Shown: positions 40,415 through 48,664 of the stretch, in pieces
Numbering within the stretch: the stretch's first letter is position 1
Layout: every line of letters begins with the position of its first letter
From: a virus
Strand: one strand, 5' to 3'
Virus record (IMG/VR): IMGVR_UViG_3300037246_001629
Coordinates: 1 to 54,986 of that record
DNA: 54,986 bases
Notes under the pieces: generated by a model
Told to the model about the DNA's origin: nothing
Database searches by the model: none
The model's input: only the letters and a program-made list of their open reading frames with translations
Position numbers and translations under genes: made by a program

Positions 40415-40788
40415 AAAAACATCAAGCCGCGTATATTCCTGTGAATATCACGCGTAAAGAAGCACAGGAAATATTTGAACATGAATTAAAGCTTATGGGC
40501 CTAGAATTCACGCAAAGATATGATAATCATAATATATACAATATTAAAGGGAAATTAAATAATGATGTCCTCAGAAGTATGAGCATCAAATGGTATATCA
40601 GAGACCTAACCATGCAGGAAGCAAAACTTGCTGAAAAAACTAGGAAATTAAGAAAGGCAATGCATAAAAAAATTGCAAAGATATTTGGTGTTACTCCCAT
40701 TCAAATGGGAAGTTCAAACAGAAAACCAAAGAAAACTTTACCTCCAGAAGAGATAACAATAATTGAATTTATGGGGCCTAAACTGTGA
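40411..40788 (+). CDS. accessory protein with a portal-type FGVxP motif
   Basis: 125 residues; ATGA overlap with the Dam gene. Residues ~80-100 read 'MHKKIAKIFGVTPIQMGSSN', the pattern (..IA..FGVPP..LG) that marks portal proteins and is found in this virus's portal as 'RMSAFYGVSPIMQ'. The rest does not resemble a portal. N-terminal 'YIPVNITRKEAQEIFEHEL' may be a small binding domain. Another possible virion-segment mimic. Confidence 0.6.
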   Translation: MKKHQAAYIPVNITRKEAQEIFEHELKLMGLEFTQRYDNHNIYNIKGKLNNDVLRSMSIKWYIRDLTMQEAKLAEKTRKLRKAMHKKIAKIFGVTPIQMGSSNRKPKKTLPPEEITIIEFMGPKL

Positions 40789-40818
40789 GTGGCAGTAACC
40801 ATTCAAGGAGACATTAAT

Positions 40819-40980
40819 ATGTGTAATTTATTCAGAAAATACGGACACAAATGGACCACATGCGATAAATGTGGTGAAAAAATAAAAGTTTGTGCGATAC
40901 ATGATACAGGCGAGAAAAAACATTACAAAGTATGTGGACCATGCTATGTGAGCTTTACAGAGGTAGTACAGAATGTTTGA
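40819..40980 (+). CDS. 53-residue zinc-ribbon protein
   Basis: From ATG 40819 (AAGGAG upstream). 'TTCDKCGEKIKVCAIH' and 'YKVCGPCYVSF' form a standard Zn-ribbon. Confidence 0.65.
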   Translation: MCNLFRKYGHKWTTCDKCGEKIKVCAIHDTGEKKHYKVCGPCYVSFTEVVQNV

Positions 40981-41272
40981 GACTATTGATAAGAAACTGT
41001 TTCATCCTCAGCGGATTACTATGATTTATCTCATGATAATTCAGAAGGTGAATACTTTCAGAGGATTCAAAGATTATATTAATAATATTAGCGATGGAAA
41101 TCTTATATCTCATCTACGAGCACTGGAACAGGCAGGATTTATTATTATTGAGAAAACTATTAAGAATAATAAATACCGTACATTATACAAATTGTCAGTA
41201 ACTGGAGATAAAAAATTCAAAGAAATGCTTGAGGGTATGGTAATTATGGCAAACGAGGCTTACAATATATGA
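40973..41272 (+). CDS. winged-helix transcriptional regulator
   Basis: 99 residues: 'LFHPQRITMIYLMIIQKVNT', 'FKDYINNISDGNLISHLRAL', 'EQAGFIIIEKTIKNN' and 'LSVTGDKKFKEML' follow the archaeal winged-helix family (HPxR..I...L...L....GNLS.HL..LE..G). Binds DNA as a dimer in known members. Likely regulates early viral genes. Confidence 0.85.
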   Translation: MFETIDKKLFHPQRITMIYLMIIQKVNTFRGFKDYINNISDGNLISHLRALEQAGFIIIEKTIKNNKYRTLYKLSVTGDKKFKEMLEGMVIMANEAYNI

Positions 41273-41544
41273 GCTATGAAATCCTATCACCTGTTACCAG
41301 GATCCTGAAAAGAGGATTGTGTATTGTTGGATGGCACTTTGTCAATCATGATACGCTGATATGTGAATCATGTAAGAATTCATTCACTAAAGATTTCGAT
41401 AAGGGAATTCCATATTATCGGAAATCAAAGTATTACACATGTTTAGATGCAAAATGTGCTAAAGAATTCAAAGGAAAAGGACCTGGATTCTGTTCAGATA
41501 AATGTTCCATAGATCATATGGGAATATCAACGGAGGAGAACTAG
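41269..41544 (+). CDS. zinc-binding protein
   Basis: 91 residues; 'TLICESCKNSF', 'YYTCLDAKCAKEF' and 'GPGFCSDKCSIDHMG': two zinc sites. ATGA overlap with the regulator upstream. Function unknown. Confidence 0.65.
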   Translation: MSYEILSPVTRILKRGLCIVGWHFVNHDTLICESCKNSFTKDFDKGIPYYRKSKYYTCLDAKCAKEFKGKGPGFCSDKCSIDHMGISTEEN

Positions 41545-41952
41545 ATGTTTAGTTTTATCCGTACCCCATTATCGCATTTCTTCATGTGGTGGGGTCTAGT
41601 ATTTGATATGATTGCAGTCTGGATACATCCTAATAAAATTGTAGAGGAGGATCCTGAAATGTTCACTTATCACTTATCACAACTAAAAGAGAAATATCCA
41701 GATCTATACTCATCATTTGATATTGTAAAATATAAAGAAGAGAAATCAAAGAATCATTTCTGTAAGAATCTGGATGCTGATGAGGATATAACCATTTCAG
41801 AAAATAGAAGAGGCGGAATCACTCAGTATTGGCTGATTGATAGTAGTCGTGCATGTATATGCGGTCGTGAATCGGAATATGTTCTTATTATATTCTTTTG
41901 TCCATGGTGTGGAATAAAATTACCACCTAGAAAAATTAAGGAGAATAGCTAG
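41545..41952 (+). CDS. membrane-associated zinc-ribbon protein
   Basis: 135 residues. N-terminal hydrophobic helix 'LSHFFMWWGLVFDMIAVWIH', an acidic middle, then 'RACICGRESEY' and 'FFCPWCGIKLPP', a Zn-ribbon. May anchor at the membrane. Confidence 0.6.
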   Translation: MFSFIRTPLSHFFMWWGLVFDMIAVWIHPNKIVEEDPEMFTYHLSQLKEKYPDLYSSFDIVKYKEEKSKNHFCKNLDADEDITISENRRGGITQYWLIDSSRACICGRESEYVLIIFFCPWCGIKLPPRKIKENS

Positions 41953-41953
41953 A

Positions 41954-42226
41954 ATGTCAGACGATATTAATCCAATCCATAAGAAGATAAGAGATGAATT
42001 GTATTTTATTCTCAGAGAAGATAATGACGATCTGTACAGGCATGAATTTGTTACTACTATGTGTGTTAAATTCAAGATAACCAAATCGCTTGTATACAAG
42101 GAGATAGAGAAAGCAATTGATAGCGGAGACATTGAATACTTCAAACCATATCGACTTCCATTCGCAAGGGCCAAGGCAATGAGAATGGTTACCGAACCAG
42201 AAAGACCAAAAATAATTAAATTATAA
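41954..42226 (+). CDS. small HTH-like protein
   Basis: 90 residues. 'RHEFVTTMCVKFKITKSLVY', 'KEIEKAIDSGDIEYFKPYRL' suggests a helix-turn-helix with a short wing. Last gene of the 36366 operon. Confidence 0.6.
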   Translation: MSDDINPIHKKIRDELYFILREDNDDLYRHEFVTTMCVKFKITKSLVYKEIEKAIDSGDIEYFKPYRLPFARAKAMRMVTEPERPKIIKL

Positions 42227-42274
42227 TTACTTAGATAAATGATTAATTAGTAGTAGTATATCAACCCCCCCTCC

Positions 42275-42509
42275 GCATGATTTCCTACGGAAGTGTAAAA
42301 ATAATTTTTTAAAGCATGTAAAAAGCCTGAAAACGATGAATAATAGACCTATTTCTTATTCCATACGAAATAGCCTATATCAATAGACTCTTTTTCCGTT
42401 ACTAGAATTATAAATATATAAATAGAATCTATAGAAAATAGTCATATATACAAAACATGATTTTCTAGTTTTTTTCGCTCAAGTTTTTCCAGTTCATAGG
42501 AAATCATGC
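42275..42509. repeat. 13-bp inverted repeat in a 350-base non-coding region (possible origin or operator)
   Basis: GCATGATTTCCTA at 42275-42287 is the exact reverse complement of TAGGAAATCATGC at 42497-42509. A near copy, CATGATTTTCTA, lies at 42456. Between them is very AT-rich DNA with a CTATTTC/GAAATAG hairpin (42349-42373) and TATAAATATATAAAT near 42411. The interval 42227-42578 holds no gene. Repeats around an AT-rich core fit a replication origin or a regulator site. Confidence 0.45.
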
Positions 42510-42578
42510 TAGCACTGAGGTAGTTATAATACGATTGGTTTAAACAACAGTTAAGTAATAGTATTATAATATAAACAT

Positions 42579-42992
42579 GTGATTGATAACAAACCAGTCA
42601 AAATACATAATTATCATAAATTCCCATATCTAATAGATAGATCAAGTAATGTATATTCACAGCGAGGATTTATATTAACTCAGAGAAAGAACAAACCTGG
42701 ATATGTGATAGTTGATCTGCACAAAAAAGGAAAGAGCAAGCAGGTTGTGGTGCATAGACTAGTAGCATTGGCCTTTTTGAAAAACGAAAGAGATCCGTTT
42801 ATTTATAGATTAGTGGATCATATAGATGGAGATCTATTAAATAATAAAATCTGTAATCTACGCTGGATATCCCACAAAGAGAATATGCAATACACGAGAG
42901 AACGCGGTAATTATGAATTTGCAAACAGATTGGATGAATGGATTAATCTGAATCATAATCATAAAGTATGTATCTGTGAACTTAGCAAATAA
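42579..42992 (+). CDS. HNH homing endonuclease-like protein
   Basis: 137 residues from GTG 42579. 'VVVHRLVALAFLKNERD', 'VDHIDGDLLNNKICNLRWIS' and 'HKENMQYTRERG' give the HNH motif (H-R..A..F / DHIDG...N..NLR) of free-standing phage homing nucleases. An N-terminal beta part precedes it. TATA-like AATATAA lies just upstream. Likely a mobile nuclease or a DNA-cleavage accessory. Confidence 0.88.
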   Translation: MIDNKPVKIHNYHKFPYLIDRSSNVYSQRGFILTQRKNKPGYVIVDLHKKGKSKQVVVHRLVALAFLKNERDPFIYRLVDHIDGDLLNNKICNLRWISHKENMQYTRERGNYEFANRLDEWINLNHNHKVCICELSK

Positions 42993-43018
42993 TTCCTATG
43001 GAACCACTGGAGAAACTA

Positions 43019-43216
43019 TTACCGCCTTGAACATTTTCGGCAATGAAAAATTTTGGTATGGATGCATTTACAACAATGAAATTCATCATGATAATTGAAA
43101 GTATAGAGACAATCAGTAGCATTGCACATAACACATTCATTAGGTCGTATGTACCGCAAAAACGTGAGATAAAAAAATAATCTAAGATTGTGTCTTAATT
43201 CTACTTTTCGCGTCAT
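43019..43216 (-). CDS. doubtful Cys-rich ORF in 43.0-43.3 kb gap
   Basis: 65 codons on the minus strand; the last 38 hold nine Cys ('CVMCNATDC', 'FHCCKCIHTKIFHCRKC'), unlikely by chance. There is no convincing ribosome site and a short plus-strand frame covers the same bases. Otherwise 42993-43299 shows only AT-rich promoter sequence. Confidence 0.3.
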   Translation of the reverse strand: MTRKVELRHNLRLFFYLTFLRYIRPNECVMCNATDCLYTFNYHDEFHCCKCIHTKIFHCRKCSRR

Positions 43217-43299
43217 AGTAATTCATAATAGAAAATTATGTTTTATTAATACATTTATAGAAATATATTTTTATATAAATTATAATTATATAAATAAGC

Positions 43300-43611
43300 A
43301 TGGAAAATAAAGAAAAAAGTAAAACAATTGCATTAAAAAATACAGTATTTAATATTTTTAAGAAGAATAAACGAAATTATATGGACCTTGAAGATTTCTC
43401 AACCTTCTCTGATTCTAAATTTATGAATATCCTGAATGATCTTTATCTTAAAAAATTGAAAGATATTATATTCAGTAAATTTACCAGGAATGAAAAGGTT
43501 GCTCTGTTATATGCACTGACTGATCATAAACATGATTGTGCTGTATGTCAGGATGACGAGAAATGTAATATCCGCAATCTGATTGAAGTTCTGGAGAATG
43601 AGACAGAATGA
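43300..43611 (+). CDS. hypothetical protein, first gene of 43300-45600 operon
   Basis: 103 residues, helical and basic at the N-terminus, with 'HKHDCAVCQDDEKCNIRN' near the end (CxxC plus Cys). TTTATATAAA lies ~30 bases upstream. Unknown. Confidence 0.65.
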   Translation: MENKEKSKTIALKNTVFNIFKKNKRNYMDLEDFSTFSDSKFMNILNDLYLKKLKDIIFSKFTRNEKVALLYALTDHKHDCAVCQDDEKCNIRNLIEVLENETE

Positions 43612-43979
43612 AAGTTAAGACCAAAGCTACTGATGAATGCGAGAACTGTGCAACTGATCAGCAGCATTGTTTTCTTGGAGATCTCAGTTGTAATTGTAAA
43701 CGTTGCGATGATGCACTCAAACAGGAGGTATTTGCATATATCAATGAACATTGCGAAAGATGTTCTGCAAATTCATATATTCTGCTTGAGAATCATTATC
43801 TGACTGATAGAATGAAGAAGATTATTGAAAATGCCTCACATGATACATTGTATATGATGTGGTTATTTTATAATACTGAGGATAAAGATTGGTACAAGAC
43901 TGAGAAAGAGGAGGCAGTTTTTACTAAGGAATTCAATAAGAGTTGGATCCGTAGATTGATAAGGAAGATACGCACATGA
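43608..43979 (+). CDS. Cys-rich protein
   Basis: 123 residues. 'DECENCATDQQHCFLGDLSC' and 'NCKRCDD' plus 'HCERCSANS' in the first 60 residues suggest two zinc sites; the C-terminal half is helical and basic. ATGA overlaps. Confidence 0.65.
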   Translation: MKVKTKATDECENCATDQQHCFLGDLSCNCKRCDDALKQEVFAYINEHCERCSANSYILLENHYLTDRMKKIIENASHDTLYMMWLFYNTEDKDWYKTEKEEAVFTKEFNKSWIRRLIRKIRT

Positions 43980-44371
43980 TTGATAGCGTGATGATTCAGC
44001 AGGCTCAATTTCAAACAGATGCATACATGTATCTCAACAAAAAATATATGATGGCTGCACTTGAAAAGTACATTCTAATAAATTATAATCCATTTATACA
44101 ATTACCAAAATGGGAAAATATGTCAGAGGATAATCAATTCAATGAACGTCATTTCTATTCTAATGAATTATTGGAGGCAATATCTGAATCACACCTTCCA
44201 TATGAATATAAATCCATAATAATTGAATTACTGGACAAATGGATTGAGAATAATACCAGGGTTGGATGGTTGCGAGCAGAACATGGTGAGTATGGTATGA
44301 CATCATTCAAAATATTGTATTATGATATGCTAAAAGCAATAGATCAGTTAGATATGGAGATGTTATCATGA
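43976..44371 (+). CDS. helical hypothetical protein
   Basis: 131 residues, acidic, largely helical ('FYSNELLEAISESHLPYEYK', 'IIIELLDKWIENNTRVGW'). No Cys pairs, unlike its neighbours. Unknown. Confidence 0.6.
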   Translation: MIDSVMIQQAQFQTDAYMYLNKKYMMAALEKYILINYNPFIQLPKWENMSEDNQFNERHFYSNELLEAISESHLPYEYKSIIIELLDKWIENNTRVGWLRAEHGEYGMTSFKILYYDMLKAIDQLDMEMLS

Positions 44372-44496
44372 TTGAAATAAACTGCCCCTTCTGCGATGGA
44401 AAATCCGTCTCTGATATCATTGATAGAAAAGAGGAAGTAAAAGGACAATGGGAATGTGAAAATGGACATCAATTCATCGTGGAGTGGATTGCATAA
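44368..44496 (+). CDS. 42-residue zinc-ribbon protein
   Basis: 'INCPFCDGKS' and 'WECENGHQFIV' form a CxxC...CxxxH ribbon. ATGA overlap upstream; 3' end overlaps the next start. Confidence 0.65.
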   Translation: MIEINCPFCDGKSVSDIIDRKEEVKGQWECENGHQFIVEWIA

Positions 44497-44852
44497 CTAG
44501 AGAATTTTTTGATCTGTATATAGAGGTAGGATCTATAAGCTGTCTTTCAATGAAAGAGAATAGACCACTTGATGATCTGGAACATATAAGATTGCATTCA
44601 GTAGAGATGGAAGATCTGATCAAACAGATTCTTAAATATAAAGGTGAGATGAAATTTATCAGAAAACCTGTTAAGAAACTGGAAGAATTTTTCGCATACC
44701 TCGAGATGAATCCAAAGGAAAAATGTTTGATACTGGATACTAGACATGGTCCTGATACCTGCGGAACTGTTGATAGTGTGTATTGCAAGGCACATGAGAA
44801 ACCCTGTTCTTTATTTATCTGTTTCTGTAAAAGGAGATTTGAAAATGTGTAA
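44484..44852 (+). CDS. hypothetical protein with Cys-rich C-terminus
   Basis: 122 residues from GTG 44484 (an ATG at about 44550 is an alternative). Helical N-terminal part; the C-terminus reads 'DTCGTVDSVYCKAHEKPCSL' and 'FICFCKRRF', a likely zinc site. Unknown. Confidence 0.55.
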   Translation: MDCITREFFDLYIEVGSISCLSMKENRPLDDLEHIRLHSVEMEDLIKQILKYKGEMKFIRKPVKKLEEFFAYLEMNPKEKCLILDTRHGPDTCGTVDSVYCKAHEKPCSLFICFCKRRFENV

Positions 44853-45090
44853 TCGAAAAGATTGGAGTGATTGGGCGAACATATATAAAAATATGCCTAT
44901 GAAAGAGATCCATGCGAGAATAAGTGAATTGCGTGAGGAAATATTACAGATGGAGAAAAAAGTCGCTGCATTATCACTTCAGGAATATAATGTTACAGAG
45001 ATGAAGAATGAGAAGATAAAAGAATACCGCAATCTCACTCATGAGCGGACCTGCATTGAACTTACATTAGCATCAATGGCATTGGGATGA
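44845..45090 (+). CDS. coiled-coil protein
   Basis: 81 residues from ATG 44845 (AGGAG upstream). 'EIHARISELREEILQMEKKV' heptads and a second helix. Function unknown. Confidence 0.65.
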   Translation: MCNRKDWSDWANIYKNMPMKEIHARISELREEILQMEKKVAALSLQEYNVTEMKNEKIKEYRNLTHERTCIELTLASMALG

Positions 45091-45095
45091 TTTAG

Positions 45096-45356
45096 ATGTC
45101 AGTTTCGTATAAGCGATCAATCGAGAATGAAAAAAGAAATAATATAAAATACAAATGCCCCCTCTGTATTTACAACACAAGTTCATTTTCTAGATTAAAA
45201 GATCATGAGAATAATTTTGATCATGATAAATTAACAACTGTCCTGAATAAGCATGGTAAACATGATTATTCATGCAATGAGTGTGGATATCGCACTGTTA
45301 GTAAAGCTAGAATAAATAAGCATCTGAATAAACACAGGAATAAAAATGCGAAATAG
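45096..45356 (+). CDS. two-finger C2H2-type protein
   Basis: 86 residues. Two classical C2H2 units: 'YKCPLCIYNTSSFSRLKDHE' ending in H, and 'YSCNECGYRTVSKARINKHL' followed by NKH. C2H2 fingers are rare in archaeal cells but recurrent in archaeal viruses. Likely DNA-binding. Confidence 0.8.
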   Translation: MSVSYKRSIENEKRNNIKYKCPLCIYNTSSFSRLKDHENNFDHDKLTTVLNKHGKHDYSCNECGYRTVSKARINKHLNKHRNKNAK

Positions 45357-45600
45357 TTTCACAGATGGGTCTCAGTTTGATAATTATGATCGGCTTAGAT
45401 TATTATATGCAAACGTTGAGAAACCTGTAAAGGAATTGCATCAATGGGTTATCATATATGATGATCCATATCCAAAAACAGTATCTAGAATTAAATGCAG
45501 ATGCAACTCCAATCCAACCATGCATGAGATTGTAACAGAAACAAATACAAAGGTATGTACTGAATGCCATAAATTATCAACTAATAATACAGTACACTAA
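45346..45600 (+). CDS. small zinc-binding protein
   Basis: 84 residues; 'IKCRCNSNPTMH' and 'KVCTECHKLS' form a zinc site after a non-metal N-terminal region. Its stop codon overlaps the operator of the next transcript. Confidence 0.6.
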   Translation: MRNSFTDGSQFDNYDRLRLLYANVEKPVKELHQWVIIYDDPYPKTVSRIKCRCNSNPTMHEIVTETNTKVCTECHKLSTNNTVH

Positions 45601-45623
45601 TAAAGTATACTTTAATTTATATA
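45591..45623 (+). promoter_or_regulatory. paired operator half-sites plus TATA box
   Basis: AGTACACT (45591-45598), 5 bases, AGTATACT (45604-45611), 4 bases, TTTATATA (45616-45623). Spacing is identical to 23228-23260, so one regulator probably controls both promoters. Confidence 0.6.
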
Positions 45624-45649
45624 TTCCCAATACAAATACATTATTAGCT

Positions 45650-46066
45650 ATGACACAATGTAATCATAATTTAAGGAAAGTTTACAGGCGAGATCAGACA
45701 AATAGAAAGGATCAGTATGTCCGTATTGATACACATGGATATTGCTTGGCCTGCATGTCAGTGGTAAAAGGTATTATTTTATCCGATTTTAAAACAATAC
45801 GCGAAAATTTTGAAGCCACTATAATACATCACTATCCAGAATTTCAAATGAATATAGTTTCTAAACTTCATAAAAAACTAGGATTTGTCACAGATCTTGA
45901 TAGTAATAAAATATGCTATACAATTCAAAATAATCCTGAGATGTTATTCAATATACTTGGAATGTTTGATTTATATCAGGCTAATACAGGATATACGGAA
46001 CTAGATAATACTGATTATGTGGTGATAGACTGGGATGAAATAAATGAGGTGTATGTAAATGAGTGA
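45650..46066 (+). CDS. hypothetical protein, first gene of 45650-49900 operon
   Basis: 138 residues. 'TQCNHNLRKVYRRD' and 'GYCLACMSVVKG' supply a possible C/H...CxxC zinc site. The remainder is mixed alpha/beta with an acidic end ('DYVVIDWDEINEVYV'). Unknown. Confidence 0.65.
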   Translation: MTQCNHNLRKVYRRDQTNRKDQYVRIDTHGYCLACMSVVKGIILSDFKTIRENFEATIIHHYPEFQMNIVSKLHKKLGFVTDLDSNKICYTIQNNPEMLFNILGMFDLYQANTGYTELDNTDYVVIDWDEINEVYVNE

Positions 46067-46514
46067 GCCTAATTTATTAACCAATAGAACTACAGACGTG
46101 AAATGTGTCTGTCGGAAGAAAGATAAGGATTGCAAAGTACGAATTCTTTGGAAGTGTAAGAGATGTGGGATCTCTGCAATGTATGATTGTAATAGGTGTA
46201 TGGTATGCGATCCACATACCACTCATAAAGAAGTTACTTTGACTCACTGTTATGATTGTGGGATGACACCATGCGATGATTGTCAAATGGGTGAGAGTAA
46301 TTGTTGTACCGAACCACCAATGAATTTCGGAAAACCTCATGATTGCTTCTGTCAAAACTCTTGGAATACTGGATGCTGTTGTATGACCGCAACTCTTGAT
46401 GAAACACAGATGGAGTTCTGTCAGAATTGTCATGAATTTTCAGGTCTATTCGAAGAGGATGAACCAAGGAACATATTTGGAAGAATTATACAATGGATAA
46501 GGAGTTTCTTCTAA
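46059..46514 (+). CDS. very Cys-rich zinc protein
   Basis: 151 residues with over twenty Cys: 'KCVCRKKDKDCK', 'WKCKRCGISAMYDCNRCMVC', 'HCYDCGMTPCDDCQ', 'DCFCQNSWNTGCCC' and 'FCQNCHEFSG'. Resembles successive B-box/RING-like sites. The end is amphipathic ('IFGRIIQWIRSFF'). Unknown target. Confidence 0.65.
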   Translation: MSEPNLLTNRTTDVKCVCRKKDKDCKVRILWKCKRCGISAMYDCNRCMVCDPHTTHKEVTLTHCYDCGMTPCDDCQMGESNCCTEPPMNFGKPHDCFCQNSWNTGCCCMTATLDETQMEFCQNCHEFSGLFEEDEPRNIFGRIIQWIRSFF

Positions 46515-46894
46515 TGACCAGACTTGATACCATAAGTATTGAGGATGATCTTCAAGATGTTGTCTTAAAATCTTACTACAAGAGAAAATTGAAAATATCT
46601 ATTATTTCTAAGAATATGACATGGGATGAATTCAAAATTACATTTGATTGGTTACCTTTTGATTTAGTTGAGCAATTAGTAGATTTTAATAATACACATC
46701 GAAGAAATCCATACCAACATTTTAATGATTATAATACTCCTTTAAATATTGATAATTTCACATATCATATTACTGAGAGCGATGGAGAAAGAGTTTCAGG
46801 ATTATTTATTCATATGTGGAATAATATGGGTAGATTAGTAAAATTTGATACTTATAGAGTTGTAGCGTTTGATTGGAATGGGGATTTGTTCTAA
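46514..46894 (+). CDS. hypothetical protein
   Basis: 126 residues from ATG 46514 (AAGGAG upstream). Aromatic and acidic ('MTWDEFKITFDWLPFDLVEQ', 'GLFIHMWNNMGRLVKFDTYR'). No Cys. Unknown. Confidence 0.6.
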   Translation: MTRLDTISIEDDLQDVVLKSYYKRKLKISIISKNMTWDEFKITFDWLPFDLVEQLVDFNNTHRRNPYQHFNDYNTPLNIDNFTYHITESDGERVSGLFIHMWNNMGRLVKFDTYRVVAFDWNGDLF

Positions 46895-47349
46895 TGTCAG
46901 AACGTAAACACTTTGAATTAGTGGGATATGTATCAGGTGAGAAAATCTATTGTCTAGAATGTTCTCAAAGTTTACCTGAATTACATGTTATAACTGGAAA
47001 TGTTATTTTTAGAGTAGCACTAGAATATTCACTTGCTAAAGAAAAGTGTGATAAATGTGAGCAACAAATAGTTCCAGATGATAATGATATCCGCAGGTGT
47101 AGAAAATGTTTGGTAGGCATATATCACGGTACGCTATGCAAGAGTGAAAAATGTGGAAAATCTAGTTTGCATGGAATAGAATTCAATGATTGTATTAGAT
47201 GTGTGAATAAGCCCTCTGAATTGATATGCAACCATTGTAATGAATATTTCTGTAAGGAATGTTTTGAGAAAGAAACAATTCCACATCAGATAAACTGGAC
47301 ACCTGAGGATCCAGAATATTATACGAATATAAGTAGTTGGTCGGGATGA
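46894..47349 (+). CDS. RING/B-box-like zinc protein
   Basis: 151 residues from ATG 46894. Three clusters: 'IYCLECSQS', 'EKCDKCEQQ...RRCRKCLVG' and 'DCIRCVNKPSELICNHCNEY' with 'FCKECFEKE'. The last resembles cross-brace zinc sites. Unknown target. Confidence 0.6.
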   Translation: MSERKHFELVGYVSGEKIYCLECSQSLPELHVITGNVIFRVALEYSLAKEKCDKCEQQIVPDDNDIRRCRKCLVGIYHGTLCKSEKCGKSSLHGIEFNDCIRCVNKPSELICNHCNEYFCKECFEKETIPHQINWTPEDPEYYTNISSWSG

Positions 47350-47471
47350 ATTTATTCAAGAAATTTAAAGAGGAATATGATTCATGGGGATTTATGAACC
47401 TTTATGTTTTTTGGCTAATCACCGTGGATATAATCTTCATAATTATTTTTCTAATAGTAGAGGTTTTGTAA
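47346..47471 (+). CDS. 41-residue membrane peptide
   Basis: A soluble charged start (MNLFKKFKEEYDSWG) and one membrane helix 'FWLITVDIIFIIIFLIVEVL'. The stop overlaps the start of the next gene (TAATG), so the two are coupled. Confidence 0.6.
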   Translation: MNLFKKFKEEYDSWGFMNLYVFWLITVDIIFIIIFLIVEVL

Positions 47472-48664
47472 TGAGTAAATCAAGTTTCATATCATTAGCA
47501 GATCTGAAGAATACTGATAATAATCTTTCAAAATTAGTTCATAAATCAATTCAGAATATAGTTGACAGTCTTTCGGATAATCCAGATCAAATAATTGTAG
47601 TTTCAACATCAGGTGGGAAAGATAGTTCTGTTCTTTGTGCTTTATTTATGCTTGCTGTAAAATGGGGATTAATTGATCCAAAAAGATTAAGATTTACTTT
47701 TTCAGATACAAAGCTAGAATTACCAACACTGCATAAGCATATAACTCTTCTTTTTGAATATGCAAAAAGTCTGGGTATTGAAAGCGTAATCGTTAAGCGA
47801 CAGAAAGCAACCTACTGGACACGCGTTCTGGGATTAGGTACATTCACATCTAACTGGAGAGAAAGATGGTGTGTACAATTATTGAAATTGGGTCCGCTGC
47901 AAAAATATTTTAAAACTCTTCCAAAGGATCATATTGTTGCAACAGGTGTTAGACGTTCTGAATCTGCAGTTAGAGAAACAAAATATAAAGACGCACAGCA
48001 AACAATAAAGGAAATGAAGAAAACAACCTGTGATACCGCAGGTGAATGCTTTGTTAATCTAGAAGATCTTGATAATGTATTCCATCCTATATTGGATTGG
48101 TTAAATTGTCATATCTGGGATTTCATAAGATTTTTTTATCATGGAATTCCGCTACATCTTCTTTTTGATCTTTATTTGGGTGAGGATAGTGCTAGGTTAG
48201 GTTGTTGGAACTGTACTGTTGTCTCTACTAATCTAGTAGTCGAGAAAATGGGTAAAACTGATTTCAGATATAAAATTTTACATAATATCTGGACCGAATT
48301 AAAATTCTATAATAAACCTGAGACTAGGCCTTTGGATTGGATTTATATTTTTAGAAATGCAGGAAGGTCTGCTACAAAAGACACTATCGGTATGAAATGG
48401 AGGCCATCATTCATCAGACTAGAAGTAAGACAGAGGATATTTAATATGTTAATTGATGCACAAGAAGAAACAGGGTTCGAATTAATTTCAGAAGAAGAAA
48501 TTATTACTATTAAAAAATTATGGGAAACCAGGACAAATAATTTTGATCCTGTAATTAAGAGATCTGCACCTGTAAAAGTAATTGACCAGATGTCAAAAGA
48601 TGATCTTACTAAAATAGATAAGAGAATACATATCAGGATTGCAACTTTGGAGGATTTTTTCTGA
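47471..48664 (+). CDS. PAPS-reductase/DndC-like enzyme (ATP pyrophosphatase family)
   Basis: 397 residues from ATG 47471. PP-loop 'VVSTSGGKDSSVL' (S47-S53), then 'RLRFTFSDTKLELPTL', 'KATYWTRVLGLG', 'RERWCVQLLKLGPLQKYF' (the RWC..LK..P motif shared with DndC) and 'ATGVRRSES..R'. Later Cys ('TTCDTAGECF', 'LGCWNCTVVS') may hold an Fe-S cluster. DndC proteins activate sulfur for DNA phosphorothioation. No DndD/E partner is visible, so a different thio-modification or nucleotide-sulfur role is possible. Directly upstream of two DNA methylases. Confidence 0.8.
   Translation: MSKSSFISLADLKNTDNNLSKLVHKSIQNIVDSLSDNPDQIIVVSTSGGKDSSVLCALFMLAVKWGLIDPKRLRFTFSDTKLELPTLHKHITLLFEYAKSLGIESVIVKRQKATYWTRVLGLGTFTSNWRERWCVQLLKLGPLQKYFKTLPKDHIVATGVRRSESAVRETKYKDAQQTIKEMKKTTCDTAGECFVNLEDLDNVFHPILDWLNCHIWDFIRFFYHGIPLHLLFDLYLGEDSARLGCWNCTVVSTNLVVEKMGKTDFRYKILHNIWTELKFYNKPETRPLDWIYIFRNAGRSATKDTIGMKWRPSFIRLEVRQRIFNMLIDAQEETGFELISEEEIITIKKLWETRTNNFDPVIKRSAPVKVIDQMSKDDLTKIDKRIHIRIATLEDFF

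Noticed and set aside
42579-42992. Intron or intein-borne homing nuclease
   Set aside because: The HNH gene is free-standing between operons; no interrupted host gene flanks it.
46077-46433. Minus-strand frame opposite the Cys-rich protein
   Set aside because: The plus frame has over twenty Cys in zinc-site spacing and operon coupling; the minus frame has no such support.
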